This document shows, piece by piece, positions 8,531-17,535 of a stretch of DNA of 17,566 nt (within the stretch, counting starts at the first letter, position 1; every line of letters starts with the position of its first letter). This stretch comes from Acanthamoeba lenticulata (Eukaryota; Discosea; Longamoebia; Acanthamoebidae): assembly GCA_002179805.1 (NCBI GenBank), contig NAVB01000044.1:1-17566 (forward strand), in the 5' to 3' direction. Both the position numbers and the translations under genes were made by a program. The notes under the pieces were generated by a model. It saw only the letters and a program-made list of their open reading frames with translations, searched no databases and was not told the DNA's origin.

Positions 8531-11125
8531 ATGGCTTCTCTCGATATGTACTTGCTCCCTTCTCCTTCGCGCTTCATTTTTAGTGCTTGAGGGGGGGGAG
8601 CATCGCTACACTTTCTTCTTGGTCTCCACCTCATGAAGCGCCACTCAGATGGGAGCCGTTGATGTCTTATTCACATCTTCTCTCTTTCCATTTGCAGGCT
8701 ATCGGCGGAGATCGACAACTTGATGGCAGATCTGGAGATCGTGGCTGCGCCGACCCCCTCCCTGCCGCCAGCCCCGTCGTTTGGCCCCCGTACGCCCCTC
8801 TCCCTCCCCTTTCCCGCTCGCGAGCGCTTTTTGGCTCTCCTCCTCTTAACGACCCCCCAATTGTGTGTCCTACTCTCGCGTAGCCCCAGCAGCCCCCGGC
8901 GCGGCGTCGTTCGGGCCCGGTGCGGCGGCTTCCTTCGGTCCGGGCGCGGCTTCATTCGGGCCCGGTGGTGGTGGTAGCGCGTCGTTTGGTCCCGGCGCGG
9001 CATCCTTCGGTCCCGGTGCGGCGTCGTTTGGTCCCGGCGCGGCGTCGTTCGGGCCCGGTGCGGCGGCCTCGTTCGGTCCCGGCTTGCGCGCCTCCGGCGG
9101 CCCTGCGGTGTCGGGCCCGTCGTTTGGGCCAGGCGCCGGTGCATCGTTTGGGCCAGGCGCGGCCTCTTTCGGACCTGGCGCCGGCGGTCCCTCGTTCGGA
9201 CCTGGCGCTGGCGGCGGACCTTCGTTCGGGCCCGGCGGCGCCGGAGCGTCGTTTGGGCCAGGCGCGGCGCGGCCCATGTCGACGACGATGATGACCGCGG
9301 GTGGCATGTCGACTGGGCCGGGTCCGCGGGACACGTCGAGCGGCGGGCCGGGCATCGGGGGCATGGCCACGCACACGCCCGACGGCCGCGCGATCACGCA
9401 CAACGGGCCCCCGTGCGCCCACTGCGGCGAGATGATCATCGGCAAGGTGGTCAACGCCCTCGGCAAGACCTTCCACCCGGAGCACTTTGTGTGCAGCACC
9501 TGCTCCCAGCCCTTCCCCGGCGGCAAGTTTGTCGAACACGAGGTGCGCACGCGCGTGTGTCGTGTGTGTGTGTGTGTGTGCACGCGTGTGTGTGGTCAAA
9601 CCGAACCGACGGAGCGGGACTGATTCGCGCGGTGTGAGCAGGGCAAGCCGTACTGCGAGGAGCACTACTGGGAGCTGTGCGCGCCCCGATGCCACGCCTG
9701 CCAGCACCCGATCCGCGAGGGCATCATCAAGTGCGTCTCCCGTCTTCACCACTCTCCCGTAACCACCATCATCGACATCATCAATCAACAAGCTTATGAT
9801 GATGTCCTCGTTGACCTTGCCCGCCGTGGCTGTACGCAGGGCGCTGGGGCGGTCGTACCACCCGAACCACTTCACGTGCCAGGGCTGCGGCATCAACCTG
9901 GCCGGCACGGCCTACAAGGAGGCCGCCGGAGAGCCCTACTGCGCCGAGTGCAAGAAGAACATCCAAGTGGCCATCGGTAACCACTCCCCCCAATTTCGTC
10001 CGTCCCTTCGTATGTCCCGTGAAATGCGTTGACGCTCACCGGACTCGAACGGGCGACGCGGCGCGCAGACCCGACCATCCACATTTGCGCCAAGTGCAAG
10101 AAGCCCATCATCGGCGAGTACGTGCTCCTCTTCGGCCAGCGCATGCACCCGGAGCACTTCCAATGCGACATGTGCGGCAAGGACCTCCGCAACGGCGACT
10201 GCCACGAATACCAAGGTTCGTTGCCGCCGCAACCCCCTTTCCTCGTCCCGCTGTTTTTCGTTCTTTTTTGCGTTCGTTCTTTCCATGTTCACGGGAGGCG
10301 GCGCCTACACGCACACACATCACAGGCAAGAACTACTGCTATGAGGACTACCTCAAGCTGCAGACCTCCACGTGCGCCGGTTGCCGCAAGCCCATCACCG
10401 GCCGGTCGGTCACCGGCATGGTACGTGCGCCCCGCCCCAAGAAGGGTCTGCCTCGACACGGCACTGATTCGTTGCACGCTAACAACACAAACGCGCACAA
10501 TATAATAATAATAATAAACACAAAAAACGCAGGGGCGCGTGTGGCATCCGGAGCACTTCTGCTGCGCGCACTGCCATACGCCCTTCGCCGGGTCGCAGTT
10601 CTACGAGAAGAACGGCCTGCCCTACTGCGAGGAGCACTACAAGCAGCTCTTTGGTCGGCCCTGCAGCAAGTGCGATCTGGTGCGTGCCTCATCGCTCTCT
10701 CTCTCTCTCTCTCTTTTCTCTCTTTCTTCATCTTCCTCCTCTTCTTTCTTCGTCATGTCCCGTCCCTCATCTCTGTCCCTCGGGGGGGGGGGATGGACCA
10801 CCATCACCAGCCGGTGGTGAAGAACGGCGTGGAGGCGCTGGGCAAGATCTGGCACAGGGAGCACTTCGTGTGCCAGCACTGCGAGGACGCCCTCAACCCA
10901 GAGGGCAAGATCTGCCAGGCCGAAGGGAAGCCCCTGTGCAAGCGGTGCTACCTGCGGCTGCCGGGCAAGATGCGCGTCCAGATCGAGAAGCAACAGCTGC
11001 GCGAGGCCAAGCTGGAGCGGCGCGTCAAGAAGGACCAGGAGCGCGAGGCCAAGATCGCCGAGCTCGAAGCCAAGAAAGCGGCCAAGGCTGCAGCCAAGGA
11101 GAAGAAGAGCTCCGCCGACGCTTGA
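8531..11125 (+). CDS. Paxillin/PINCH-like five-LIM adhesion protein, copy A; nine exons
   Basis: Exons are 8531-8547, 8698-8789, 8884-9542, 9642-9730, 9840-9976, 10069-10215, 10326-10420, 10533-10679 and 10811-11125: 1698 nt, 565 aa, phases close. The 17-nt first exon is inferred from the same tiny exon in copy B. The N-terminus MASLDMLSAEIDNLMADLE resembles a paxillin LD motif, the helix that binds FAT/vinculin-type partners. Then come 14 SFGPG repeats, a conserved MATHTPDGR linker, and five LIM domains (about 214-264, 273-323, 338-388, 397-447 and 456-507), each with the paired zinc ligands (for example CAHC, HPEH, CSTC, CEEH). LIM3-5 and the CKRCYLRLPGKM end recall PINCH. The tail 508-565 is Lys/Ala/Glu-rich and helical. 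Expected role: cytoplasmic scaffold at actin-linked adhesion sites. No enzyme activity is expected. The gene is a tandem duplicate of 11323-13926. Confidence 0.92.
8907..9263 (+). repeat. SFGPG repeat array in copy A
   Basis: Fourteen exact SFGPG units separated by short Ala/Gly/Pro spacers, within exon 3. Third positions differ between units (tcgtttggtcccggc, tcgttcgggcccggt, tcgtttgggccaggc), with blocks of near-identical neighbours, as expected from unequal exchange or slippage. The likely product is a flexible linker between the LD motif and the LIM domains. FG/GPG-type low complexity can self-associate in other proteins, but that is only an inference here. Confidence 0.9.
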
Positions 11126-11322
11126 CCTTCTTCTGCTTCGCCTTCTTGTACTTTTGCTTCTTCGCCATACATTTCTCGTTGCTTTTCTCTTTTCGTTTTC
11201 TGGTTTGTGGGTGTGTGTCGACAGAAACGCTGTCCCTTCAGCAACATAGAAGAGAGAAAAGAAACAGCGTTGGCCCAAGCACTGCCTTGATTGATTGATT
11301 GATTTCTAAACCAAACAACGCC

Positions 11323-13926
11323 ATGGCTCACCTCGATGCGTATGTGCTTCTCCCAAGAGTACTTGTGCGGGGCTCCAAGTTTTTAACGTCACTCTGCTAC
11401 ACGCCACAGGCTAACCCAGGACATCGATGCACTCATGGCGGAGCTCGCCATAGCACCTCCTTCGGCCCTGGGAAGCGGCTCGATTCCCTTTGGCCACCGT
11501 ACGCGTGATCTTTCCCGCAACCGCGATAGACGCATCCGGCACTTACTCCCTTCTTCTTTCTTCTGTTGTTGGAAACAGCCTCCATGCAAGCGGCACGAGA
11601 GTCCGTCGGGGCCGGTGCCTTTGCGCCGGGCGGAGCCTCCTTCGGGCCGGGCGCGGGAGGTGTCTGCTACGGGCCCGGCGCCATGTCGTTCGGGCCCGGC
11701 GCGCCGGACGGCGTGCGGGCTTCGATGGGCGGAGCCGCGCTTGGGCCCGGTGGCGCTTCCTTCGGGCCGGGCCTTGGAGGTCCTCCGATGCCCGCTGGCA
11801 TCAACCACGTGGCCACGCACACGCCCGACGGCCGCCCCATCGAGTTTCTCGGGCCCCCTTGCGCCCACTGCGGTAAGAGCACGCTCTCTACCAGGGGGGG
11901 GGATGTAGATGATAAAATGCCAACACAAGACGACATCAACACCAACAACGAACGAACCAACCAGGTGAAAAGATCATCGGCCAGGTGATGCAGGCGTTCA
12001 ACAAGGCCTTCCACCCGGAGCACTTTGTGTGCGCCACCTGCTCCAAGCCCTTCCCCGACGGCAAGTTCATCGAGCACGAGGTACGCGCGTGACCACACGT
12101 GACACCCCTCCCCCGCCACTGTGCCTCACCACCACCGCCACCACCACCAATACCGCCACGACTACTGCTACGACGACGGCTGCGGGGGTTGGGGTTGGGG
12201 GGAGAGCAGGGGAAGCCCTACTGCGACGAGCACTACTGGGACGTCTTCGCGTCCCGCTGCTTCATCTGTCAACGGCCCATCCGTGAGGGCGTCGTCAAGT
12301 GACTCTCTCTCTCTCTCTCTTTGTTGGCTTCTTTGGCTTCTTGCGCTTCTGCTGCTCCTCGGGTCTCGGTCATGTGGCGTGACCCATTTGGGTTTTGGGG
12401 GGTTTGGGGGGTAAAAGGGCGCTGGGGCGGATGTATCACCCGGAGCACTTCACGTGCCAGGGCTGCGGTGTGGGCCTCGTCGGCCAGCCGTTCAAGGAGG
12501 CCAACGGCGATCCCTACTGCACCTCGTGCAAGAAGGCCATGCAAGTCGTTGTCGGTCCGTCCACCCAAACCTCAACATCCCCATATAAATCCCCATATAA
12601 ATCCCCATATATCCAATGCCCCATGCCCATGGCCATGGCCATGCCGTCCCACTTGTTCATGATGGCGTGACGCACTTTACAGAGGCGCCTGTGCGCCAGT
12701 GCGGCAAGTGCAAGAAGCCCATCATCGGCGAATACATCCTCCTCTACGGCCAGTACATGCACCCGGAGGTCAGCTCCCTCCACTCGTATCGACATTTCCA
12801 CGGCCCTCCCTTCATAGGTTGACACGCGGAAGCGTATATATATATAAATATGGGGGGTACATGTATAAACCACCCGACAGCATTTCCAATGCGACATGTG
12901 CGGCAAGGACCTCCGCAACGGTGACTGCCACGAATACCAAGGTTCGTTGTGTTCAAATTGCTGCCGATCTCTCCCTCTCTCCCCTCCTTGTTGAGGGCAA
13001 ATGGAGGAAGGCGAGATCTGACCCTTAGCCGACGTCCCTCTCCCGGCTCAATTGTGCGCAATCATCATCGCACAGGCAAGAACTACTGTCACGAGGACTA
13101 CCTCAAGCTGCTCACGCCCACGTGCGCCGGTTGCCGCAAGCCCATCGTCGCGCGCTCCGTGACGGGCCTGGTACCCTCTGGCTATCTATCCATCTATCTA
13201 TCCATGCATCCCCACCCACGCGTAGCTCACACACGCAAAAAACACAAATAAATAAACAAAAACCAAAACCAAAACACAAAAAACGCAGGGGCGCGTGTGG
13301 CATCCGGAGCACTTCTGCTGCGCGCACTGCCATACGCCCTTCGCCGGATCTGAGTTCTTCGAGAGGGACGGCCTGCCCTATTGCGAGGAGCACTACAAGC
13401 AGCTCTTCGGCCGGCCCTGCAACAAGTGCGATCTGGTGCGTCCGCATCGCTCTCTCATCTCCCCCTTAAGCCCCCTCGATTGTACCATTCGATCTTTTGT
13501 TATTACCGTTATTAAGCGTTCGGCCGTCCTCTCTCTCTCTCTCTCTGTCGCATGACCGCAACCACCAGCCCGTGACCAAGAACGGCGTGGAGGTGCTCGG
13601 CAAGATCTGGCACCGGGAGCACTTCATGTGCCAGAACTGCGACCTCCTCCTCGACCCCATGGCCCGGATCTGCGCGAGCGAAGGGTACGCGAGCCTCCCC
13701 CCTCTTTACATGTATGCGCTGATGCAAATGGGAGAACAATATTAGCAAACCGCTGTGCAAGAGGTGCTACCTCAAACTGCCAAGCAAGATGCGCGCTGAG
13801 ATGGAGAAGCAAATGATACGCGAGGCCAAGATGGAGCAAAAGCTGCGGAAGGAGAAGGAAAAAGAGGAAAAGCAGGCGCAGCTCGCAGCCAAGAAGGCGG
13901 CCAAGGCTGCAGCCAAAGCCAAGTGA
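11323..13926 (+). CDS. Paxillin/PINCH-like five-LIM adhesion protein, copy B; twelve exons
   Basis: Exons are 11323-11339, 11410-11498, 11579-11872, 11965-12080, 12210-12298, 12418-12554, 12683-12768, 12881-12941, 13076-13170, 13289-13435, 13569-13684 and 13746-13926: 1428 nt, 475 aa, phases close. The N-terminus MAHLDALTQDIDALMAELA carries an LD-type motif. A short repeat region with three exact SFGPG units and decayed forms (CYGPG, ALGPG) leads to ATHTPDGR and LIM1, whose first Cys is residue 130. Five LIM domains follow in the same order as copy A, with zinc ligands intact. The tail is EKQMIREAKMEQKLRKEKEK then Ala/Lys-rich. Compared with copy A, nearly all of the 90-residue difference is in the repeats. 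The three introns absent from copy A fall in LIM1 (after the CAHC knuckle), in LIM3 (inside HPE/HF) and in LIM5 (before KPLCKRC). The role is presumably overlapping with copy A: an adhesion/actin scaffold. Confidence 0.92.
11638..11772 (+). repeat. Short, decayed SFGPG repeat region in copy B
   Basis: Three exact SFGPG units plus related CYGPG and ALGPG units. It is the counterpart of the 14-unit array of copy A and occupies the same place between the second intron and the ATHTPDGR linker. Confidence 0.85.
12577..12645. repeat. Intronic tandem repeats: 12-bp unit x3, then CATGGC-type units
   Basis: Three copies of atccccatataa (the last base of the third differs) at 12577-12612 are followed by ccatgg-rich hexamer-like repeats. 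Both lie inside the copy B intron 12555-12682. Copy A has no counterpart in the matching intron (9977-10068), so this arose after the duplication. No function is suggested. Confidence 0.8.
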
Positions 13927-14172
13927 GCGTCGCGGAGGCGGATCCTGGGAGGCGGAGGGCGAGAAGGGGAGCTAGTCCTCGTGGAGGAGCGTGCAAGCGA
14001 CGCTGGAAGCGGCGGTGCGGATGGCCGCGAGGCGGTCAGCCGGGGCTGGTAGAGGAAGTGGATGGAAGAGGAGGCTGTTTGTTTTATGTTTCCTCCAGCT
14101 TGGTTGTTGTCTTCATTAAGGAGGCTCATCGTCATGCCGCACCAACACGACGGGCAACAACAACAACAACAG
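13927..14172. other. Spacer downstream of copy B, no gene seen
   Basis: GC-rich at first, then T-rich, ending in a CAA repeat that forms the apparent 3' splice site of the RNase H2A fragment. No upstream RNase H2A exon was found here, although the exon at 14173 needs one. Confidence 0.5.
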
Positions 14173-14350
14173 GTCGAAGTACAACCTTAACCAGTTCTTG
14201 CACGACACGGCCTCCATGCTCATCTCGCGGGCCCTGGCCAAGGGCGTGCCCCTGAAGGAGGTGTACATCGACACGGCAGGCGACCCGGCCAAGTACCAGC
14301 GCTTTATGCAGCACAAGTTTCACGTGATGGAAGCTGTCTTCGTGGCGCCT
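14173..14350 (+). pseudogene. RNASEH2A: Ribonuclease H2 subunit A, isolated exon fragment
   Basis: RNase H2A is the catalytic subunit that nicks DNA at embedded ribonucleotides and degrades RNA in RNA:DNA hybrids. Only its middle is seen: after a CAG acceptor, (R)SKYNLNQFLHDTASMLI, then GVPLKEVYIDTAGDPAKYQR and KFHVMEAVFVAP. These match the conserved SKYNLN, HDTA and VDT-G-P-KYQ stretch of eukaryotic type 2 RNases H, roughly residues 120-175 of about 300. The N-terminal DExGR active-site region and the downstream region expected to follow (the KADALYPVVSAAS part) are missing: after about 14350 the reading turns into non-homologous sequence. The retained 3' splice site argues for a genomic rather than a processed copy. 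It abuts the FANCI remnant on the other strand. A functional gene would need distant exons that are not present here. Confidence 0.75.
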
Positions 14351-14439
14351 CTGCCAGATGTCAACGCTAGCTGCTTCTGCTGGTCGCTCTTGCGCTTGAG
14401 GCCCGCAGCGAGTGCCTTGGGCGGTTGGGATGGGTGGGG

Positions 14440-15488
14440 CCGCAGCGTCAGCCGCAGCAGCGGTTGTGGTCTTGGGCTTCTTTGGCGGCGCCTCTTTGGG
14501 CTTCTTGAGGATGCCGCGTCTGGTGCTATGTTGGAAGCCCTCCACCTTGTACTTCTTGATGTATCTCTCTCTCTCTGAATGAGCTCGCTCTGCGTCTTCC
14601 AAAGTAATAAGAAGAATAAACGTTATCAGCACGTCTTTGTTGCAAGCACAGAGAACTCACCTCAAACTGTTGATGAGGACGATGAGGTTGGGAGGGAAGG
14701 GGAACACGAGTGGAGGACGCCAAAGACGGGACATCAACGGTGGTGACGAACCTTCGAGATACATGTCCTCGGAGATGACGAGGGCCTGCTCCACGTCCAA
14801 TGCGGCGTCGATGGCGCTCGTGATGAGGGGCAGCAAGTGCGGTAGGAGGCTGCGTTCAGCAGCGGATAACGTTGCATTTTATTCGATGGATCCTCCTCAT
14901 TGATGTGGCCTAGCAGAACGTGTATATCCGTTGCCGAGAAGCAGATCCTGGCACCGTCGCGAGATGGCTGCAGTATGATGTACAGCAGCACCTTGCTGTT
15001 ACCGAGTCCATCAATCAGCATGACACCAAGCTGAACGAGCGACTGCGTGATGTAGGCTGAGTGCTTGCTTGTCGCCAAGATAGCGGCGTCCAGTTACAGA
15101 ATTAGCCGGCGCCTTCACATCGAGAAGAGAGGCGTGCTCATGGGAGGCATGTGTTGCCGCATCTGTTCATCCAGTGCGATTTAGACTTCTTCTGCTGCTC
15201 TTTGTAGTACGTCTGCCTGGAGTGGCCAATTTGAGTTAAGGGTGTGTGACGCTTGAAGAGGCCGCGAACACACCTGGACGGCGGACTTGATGGAGGTGGA
15301 TCTCCAGAGATGATCTCCAGAGCCTGGTCGGCGAAGCGTTGGCTTCGGGCGACCGACACAAGAGCAACGCAACGGTGAATGATGTCAGAGGGAAGTTCTC
15401 GCTCTTGAACACCTTCAAAAAGGCGCGGCTGAGCTCCTGATCCTGCTTGATCACGAACTGAAGGTGGAGCAGGATGGTGCCGCATGAC
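14440..15488 (-). pseudogene. FANCI: FANCI (Fanconi anaemia I) remnant: frameshifted and internally deleted
   Basis: FANCI pairs with FANCD2 as the clamp that licenses DNA interstrand-crosslink repair. Minus-strand pieces in order: GTILLHLQFVIKQDQELSR and SFTVALLL, then (frame changed) SVARSQRFADQALEII, IKSAVQ, an intron 15273-15213, TYYKEQQKKSKSHWM, and LATSKHSAYITQSLVQLGVM. These follow the N-terminal third of FANCI. The next pieces, ATDIHVLLGHINEEDPSNKM, LLPLITSAIDAALDVEQALV and PNLIVLI/QFE with a Lys-rich end, match its C-terminal region. Several hundred middle residues are absent. Frame breaks: near 15357-15362 (2 nt extra); about 20 nt extra at 15289-15308, apparently a partial local duplication; TGA and TAA codons before LATSKHS; a shift near 14860; a 1-nt loss at INS/QFE; and a shift in a GA run near 14570. 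Donor and acceptor sites survive, so it is a decayed genomic copy. The identification rests on remembered family motifs. Confidence 0.68.
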
Positions 15489-15689
15489 CTGCGAGGCTCA
15501 GGGTCACAAATACGATGTGGAAGAGTGCGTGCGCCTGCCTCTACTCTCTTAAGGAAGGAGTCGGCTTGGCATGGTCCTGTCTTCTCTATCTATCGATAGA
15601 TGACCGTGTGTGCAAGTGACCGATCTGAAGCGCCATACACGGCTATACGATCAGGCATTTTGGTGTATTGTATCAAAACTGTGGCCAAA

Positions 15690-17535
15690 TCAACAGAGCG
15701 TGCGCACGACTTCGCCATCGACATCGCTGTCGTCGTTGTCGCTGGGGAGCTTGTGCGCCTGCTCGCTGTTGATGGGCAGCTGGAAGCCGCTCATCACGCC
15801 GCTCTGCGGCATACCCCCGCTCGGCCGCACGCGTCGGCCACACATACGGCAGTAACTGCTGCTTCCTCCTCCTCCGATACTGTCAAAGCCGCCGGAGATC
15901 GCCGCCATCTCGAGGCTCAAGAGCGACGGCGACGACAGCGACGACGGCATGCCGCTCCGTCGTAGGTTCACCGACGATGATGACGTATTGGCCATTGAAG
16001 ACGACGACGACGAAGAGGGCACCTTCGCTGCCGCCGCTGCTGACGCGAGCGATGACGACGAGTGCGAGAGCGTGAGCGACGGCGTGCGCTGGTGTCGTCC
16101 CTGCGTCGGCGATGGCGACGACATCATTCCGCTGCCGCCGCCTCCACCGCCGCCGCCGCCGCCGCCGCCGGTGCAAGTACAGTAGAGCAACCCGGCATCG
16201 CCGGCGTCTCCGCCCAACGACGGCGCCAAGTGGAGGGCGTGGCGCGGGTCGAGCGGCGGGCTGTCGGTGGTGGACGCCTTCTGGTAGGTGGGCAGGTAGG
16301 GGCCCTTCCGCGAGTCCGTGTAGGTCGGCAGCGTCAGCTGGCTGTGGTGCAGCGACGGCTGCGCGCGCGGCGTCATCATCGTCGCCGCCGCCGCCGCCAT
16401 TGTCGACACGTCGTCGCTCCCAGCGCCGGTGCCATCGCCCGTGCCGGTCCCCGGACCGCCGGCGCCGTCGCCGCCATAGCTGCCCTCGCCCCCGGTGCCG
16501 GTCCCCGGACCGGCCGGATCGCCGCTGCCATCGGCGTCGGCGTGCTCGGCCGAGTTCATGATGTCGGCCGAGAGCTCGCGGTACATCTCCATGATGTGCT
16601 CGCTGAAGCGCTCGCGCAGGTGCTGGCGCCGGAGCGTGAAGGTGGGCGTGATGCACTGGTTCTCCACGTTGAAGAACGACGGCTCCAGGTGCACCGCCTT
16701 CACATACTCCCACGCGCTCAACTGTCCATCGTCGTCGTCATCAGTATCGTCGTCAAGGTGCTGAAGAAGAAGAAGAAGAAGAAGACGTACGCTCTTGTGC
16801 TGGTCGGCGACGGCCTCGAGGTCCTTGAGGACGGCCTCGCGCACGCGCGGGTCGCGGCAGAGGGTCTCCGGGCGGAAGTCGTGCTGGAGGTTGTTCTCTT
16901 TGGCCCACCAGCAGAGCACCTCGTGGTCCGGCACGACGACGGCCACCAGCGGCCGGAAGGGCAGGCACGTCACGAAGATCTGCTGCACGAAATAACTCTC
17001 CAAATACAAATATTCCAAGTATTTGTTGCTGGGGAACAACAAGAATGGGAATGAGTGATGGAATGCAACGACGAGGACGGCGAGGAAGAGGGCCGTGGAC
17101 GTACAAGACGATCTGGCCCTTGATGGGCTGGAGGATGCCCTGCTCGTGGCCCAGGACGGTGAGGGTGCCGTTGGGGTTCCACTGGCCGATGTCGTTTGTC
17201 GTGAGCCAGCCCTCGGCGTCGATCTTGGCGTCGGTCAGCTTGGTGTCTCCGTAGTACCCCACGAACACGTTGTGCCCGCGAATCTTGATTCGTCCTCGCT
17301 CCGGCGCACCTGCTCTCCCCCAATTTTATCAGTTACCATGCAACATGACACAAAAAGGACGGGGAAGGTACCGCGAGAGGAAAAGCTCTGTTGAGGTATG
17401 TCCACGAGCTTGATCTCGTTGCATGGAAGCGGGTAGCCGGCTTGCTCGTCCTCAGCAAAGGAGTACATGCTGGAGCTCGTGACCACCCCGACCGTCCCCT
17501 TCCAGTAGGACTCCGTCACCGAACAGCAGAAGCAG
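15690..17535 (-). CDS. Long-chain acyl-CoA synthetase-like (ANL/AMP-binding) protein with altered catalytic motifs; 3' part
   Basis: Minus-strand exons are 17535-17372, 17309-17105, 17028-16791 and 16721-15690, with closing phases; the 5' end is beyond the window. Intact members activate fatty acids to acyl-AMP and then acyl-CoA at membranes. Visible in order: SVTES (cf. YGxTE), GYPLPCNEIKLVDI, RGAPERGRIKIRGHNVFVGYY, GWLTTNDIGQWNPNGTLTVL, the C-terminal lobe (QQIFVTCLPFRPLVAVVVPD, LCWWAKEN), AWEYVKAVHLEPSFF and ITPTFTLRR. Against the usual motifs, TGD is TND, the IIDRKK hinge is VLGHEQ and FKLxxGE is LQPIKGQ, so the ribose-contacting Arg and the catalytic-region Lys are missing. After YRELSAD a tail of about 290 residues follows: Gly/Thr, Ser and Ala runs, a run of 12 Gly, and YCRMCGRRV near 15830-15860. 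The tail frame stays open to TGA at 15690-15692. The fold is secure; catalytic competence is doubtful. An ATG at 17549 is in frame but sits in apparent intron. Confidence 0.88.

Larger units (their letters stand above)
8531..13926 (+). repeat. Tandem gene duplication: two five-LIM genes head to tail
   Basis: The units 8531-11125 and 11323-13926 align from the start codon to the Lys/Ala tail, with eight shared introns in the same phases (2, 1, 0, 2, 1, 1, 0, 0). Only 197 bp separate them. Copy B has three further introns and a shorter repeat region. A 76-bp stretch is identical between 10516-10591 and 13272-13347 and includes 17 intron bases. A perfect 8-bp inverted repeat with a 30-nt loop (11226-11233 and 11264-11271) lies in the spacer. 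Confidence 0.93.

Noticed and set aside
8870..9908. Minus-strand frames with GPNDAAP-type repeats
   Set aside because: Reverse complements of the SFGPG repeat codons; the plus-strand frame continues into LIM domains with matching splice phases.
10028..10062. tRNA T-loop-like gttcgagtc on the minus strand
   Set aside because: The flanking bases do not form the 5-bp T stem and no D or anticodon arm fits; it lies inside the 92-nt intron 9977-10068 of LIM copy A.
13923..14255. Plus-strand frame continuing from the end of LIM copy B
   Set aside because: Copy B ends at TGA 13924-13926 with the same Lys/Ala tail as copy A; this frame has no recognisable domain and overlaps the RNase H2A exon in the wrong frame.
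15588..15601. Palindrome atctatcgatagat between the FANCI remnant and the synthetase gene
   Set aside because: Part of a short TATC simple repeat; no gene start or end signal is clearly tied to it.
16062..17054. 330-codon plus-strand open frame
   Set aside because: It lies opposite the acyl-CoA synthetase exons, reads Arg/Ala low complexity and shows no family motif; GC-rich antisense artefact.
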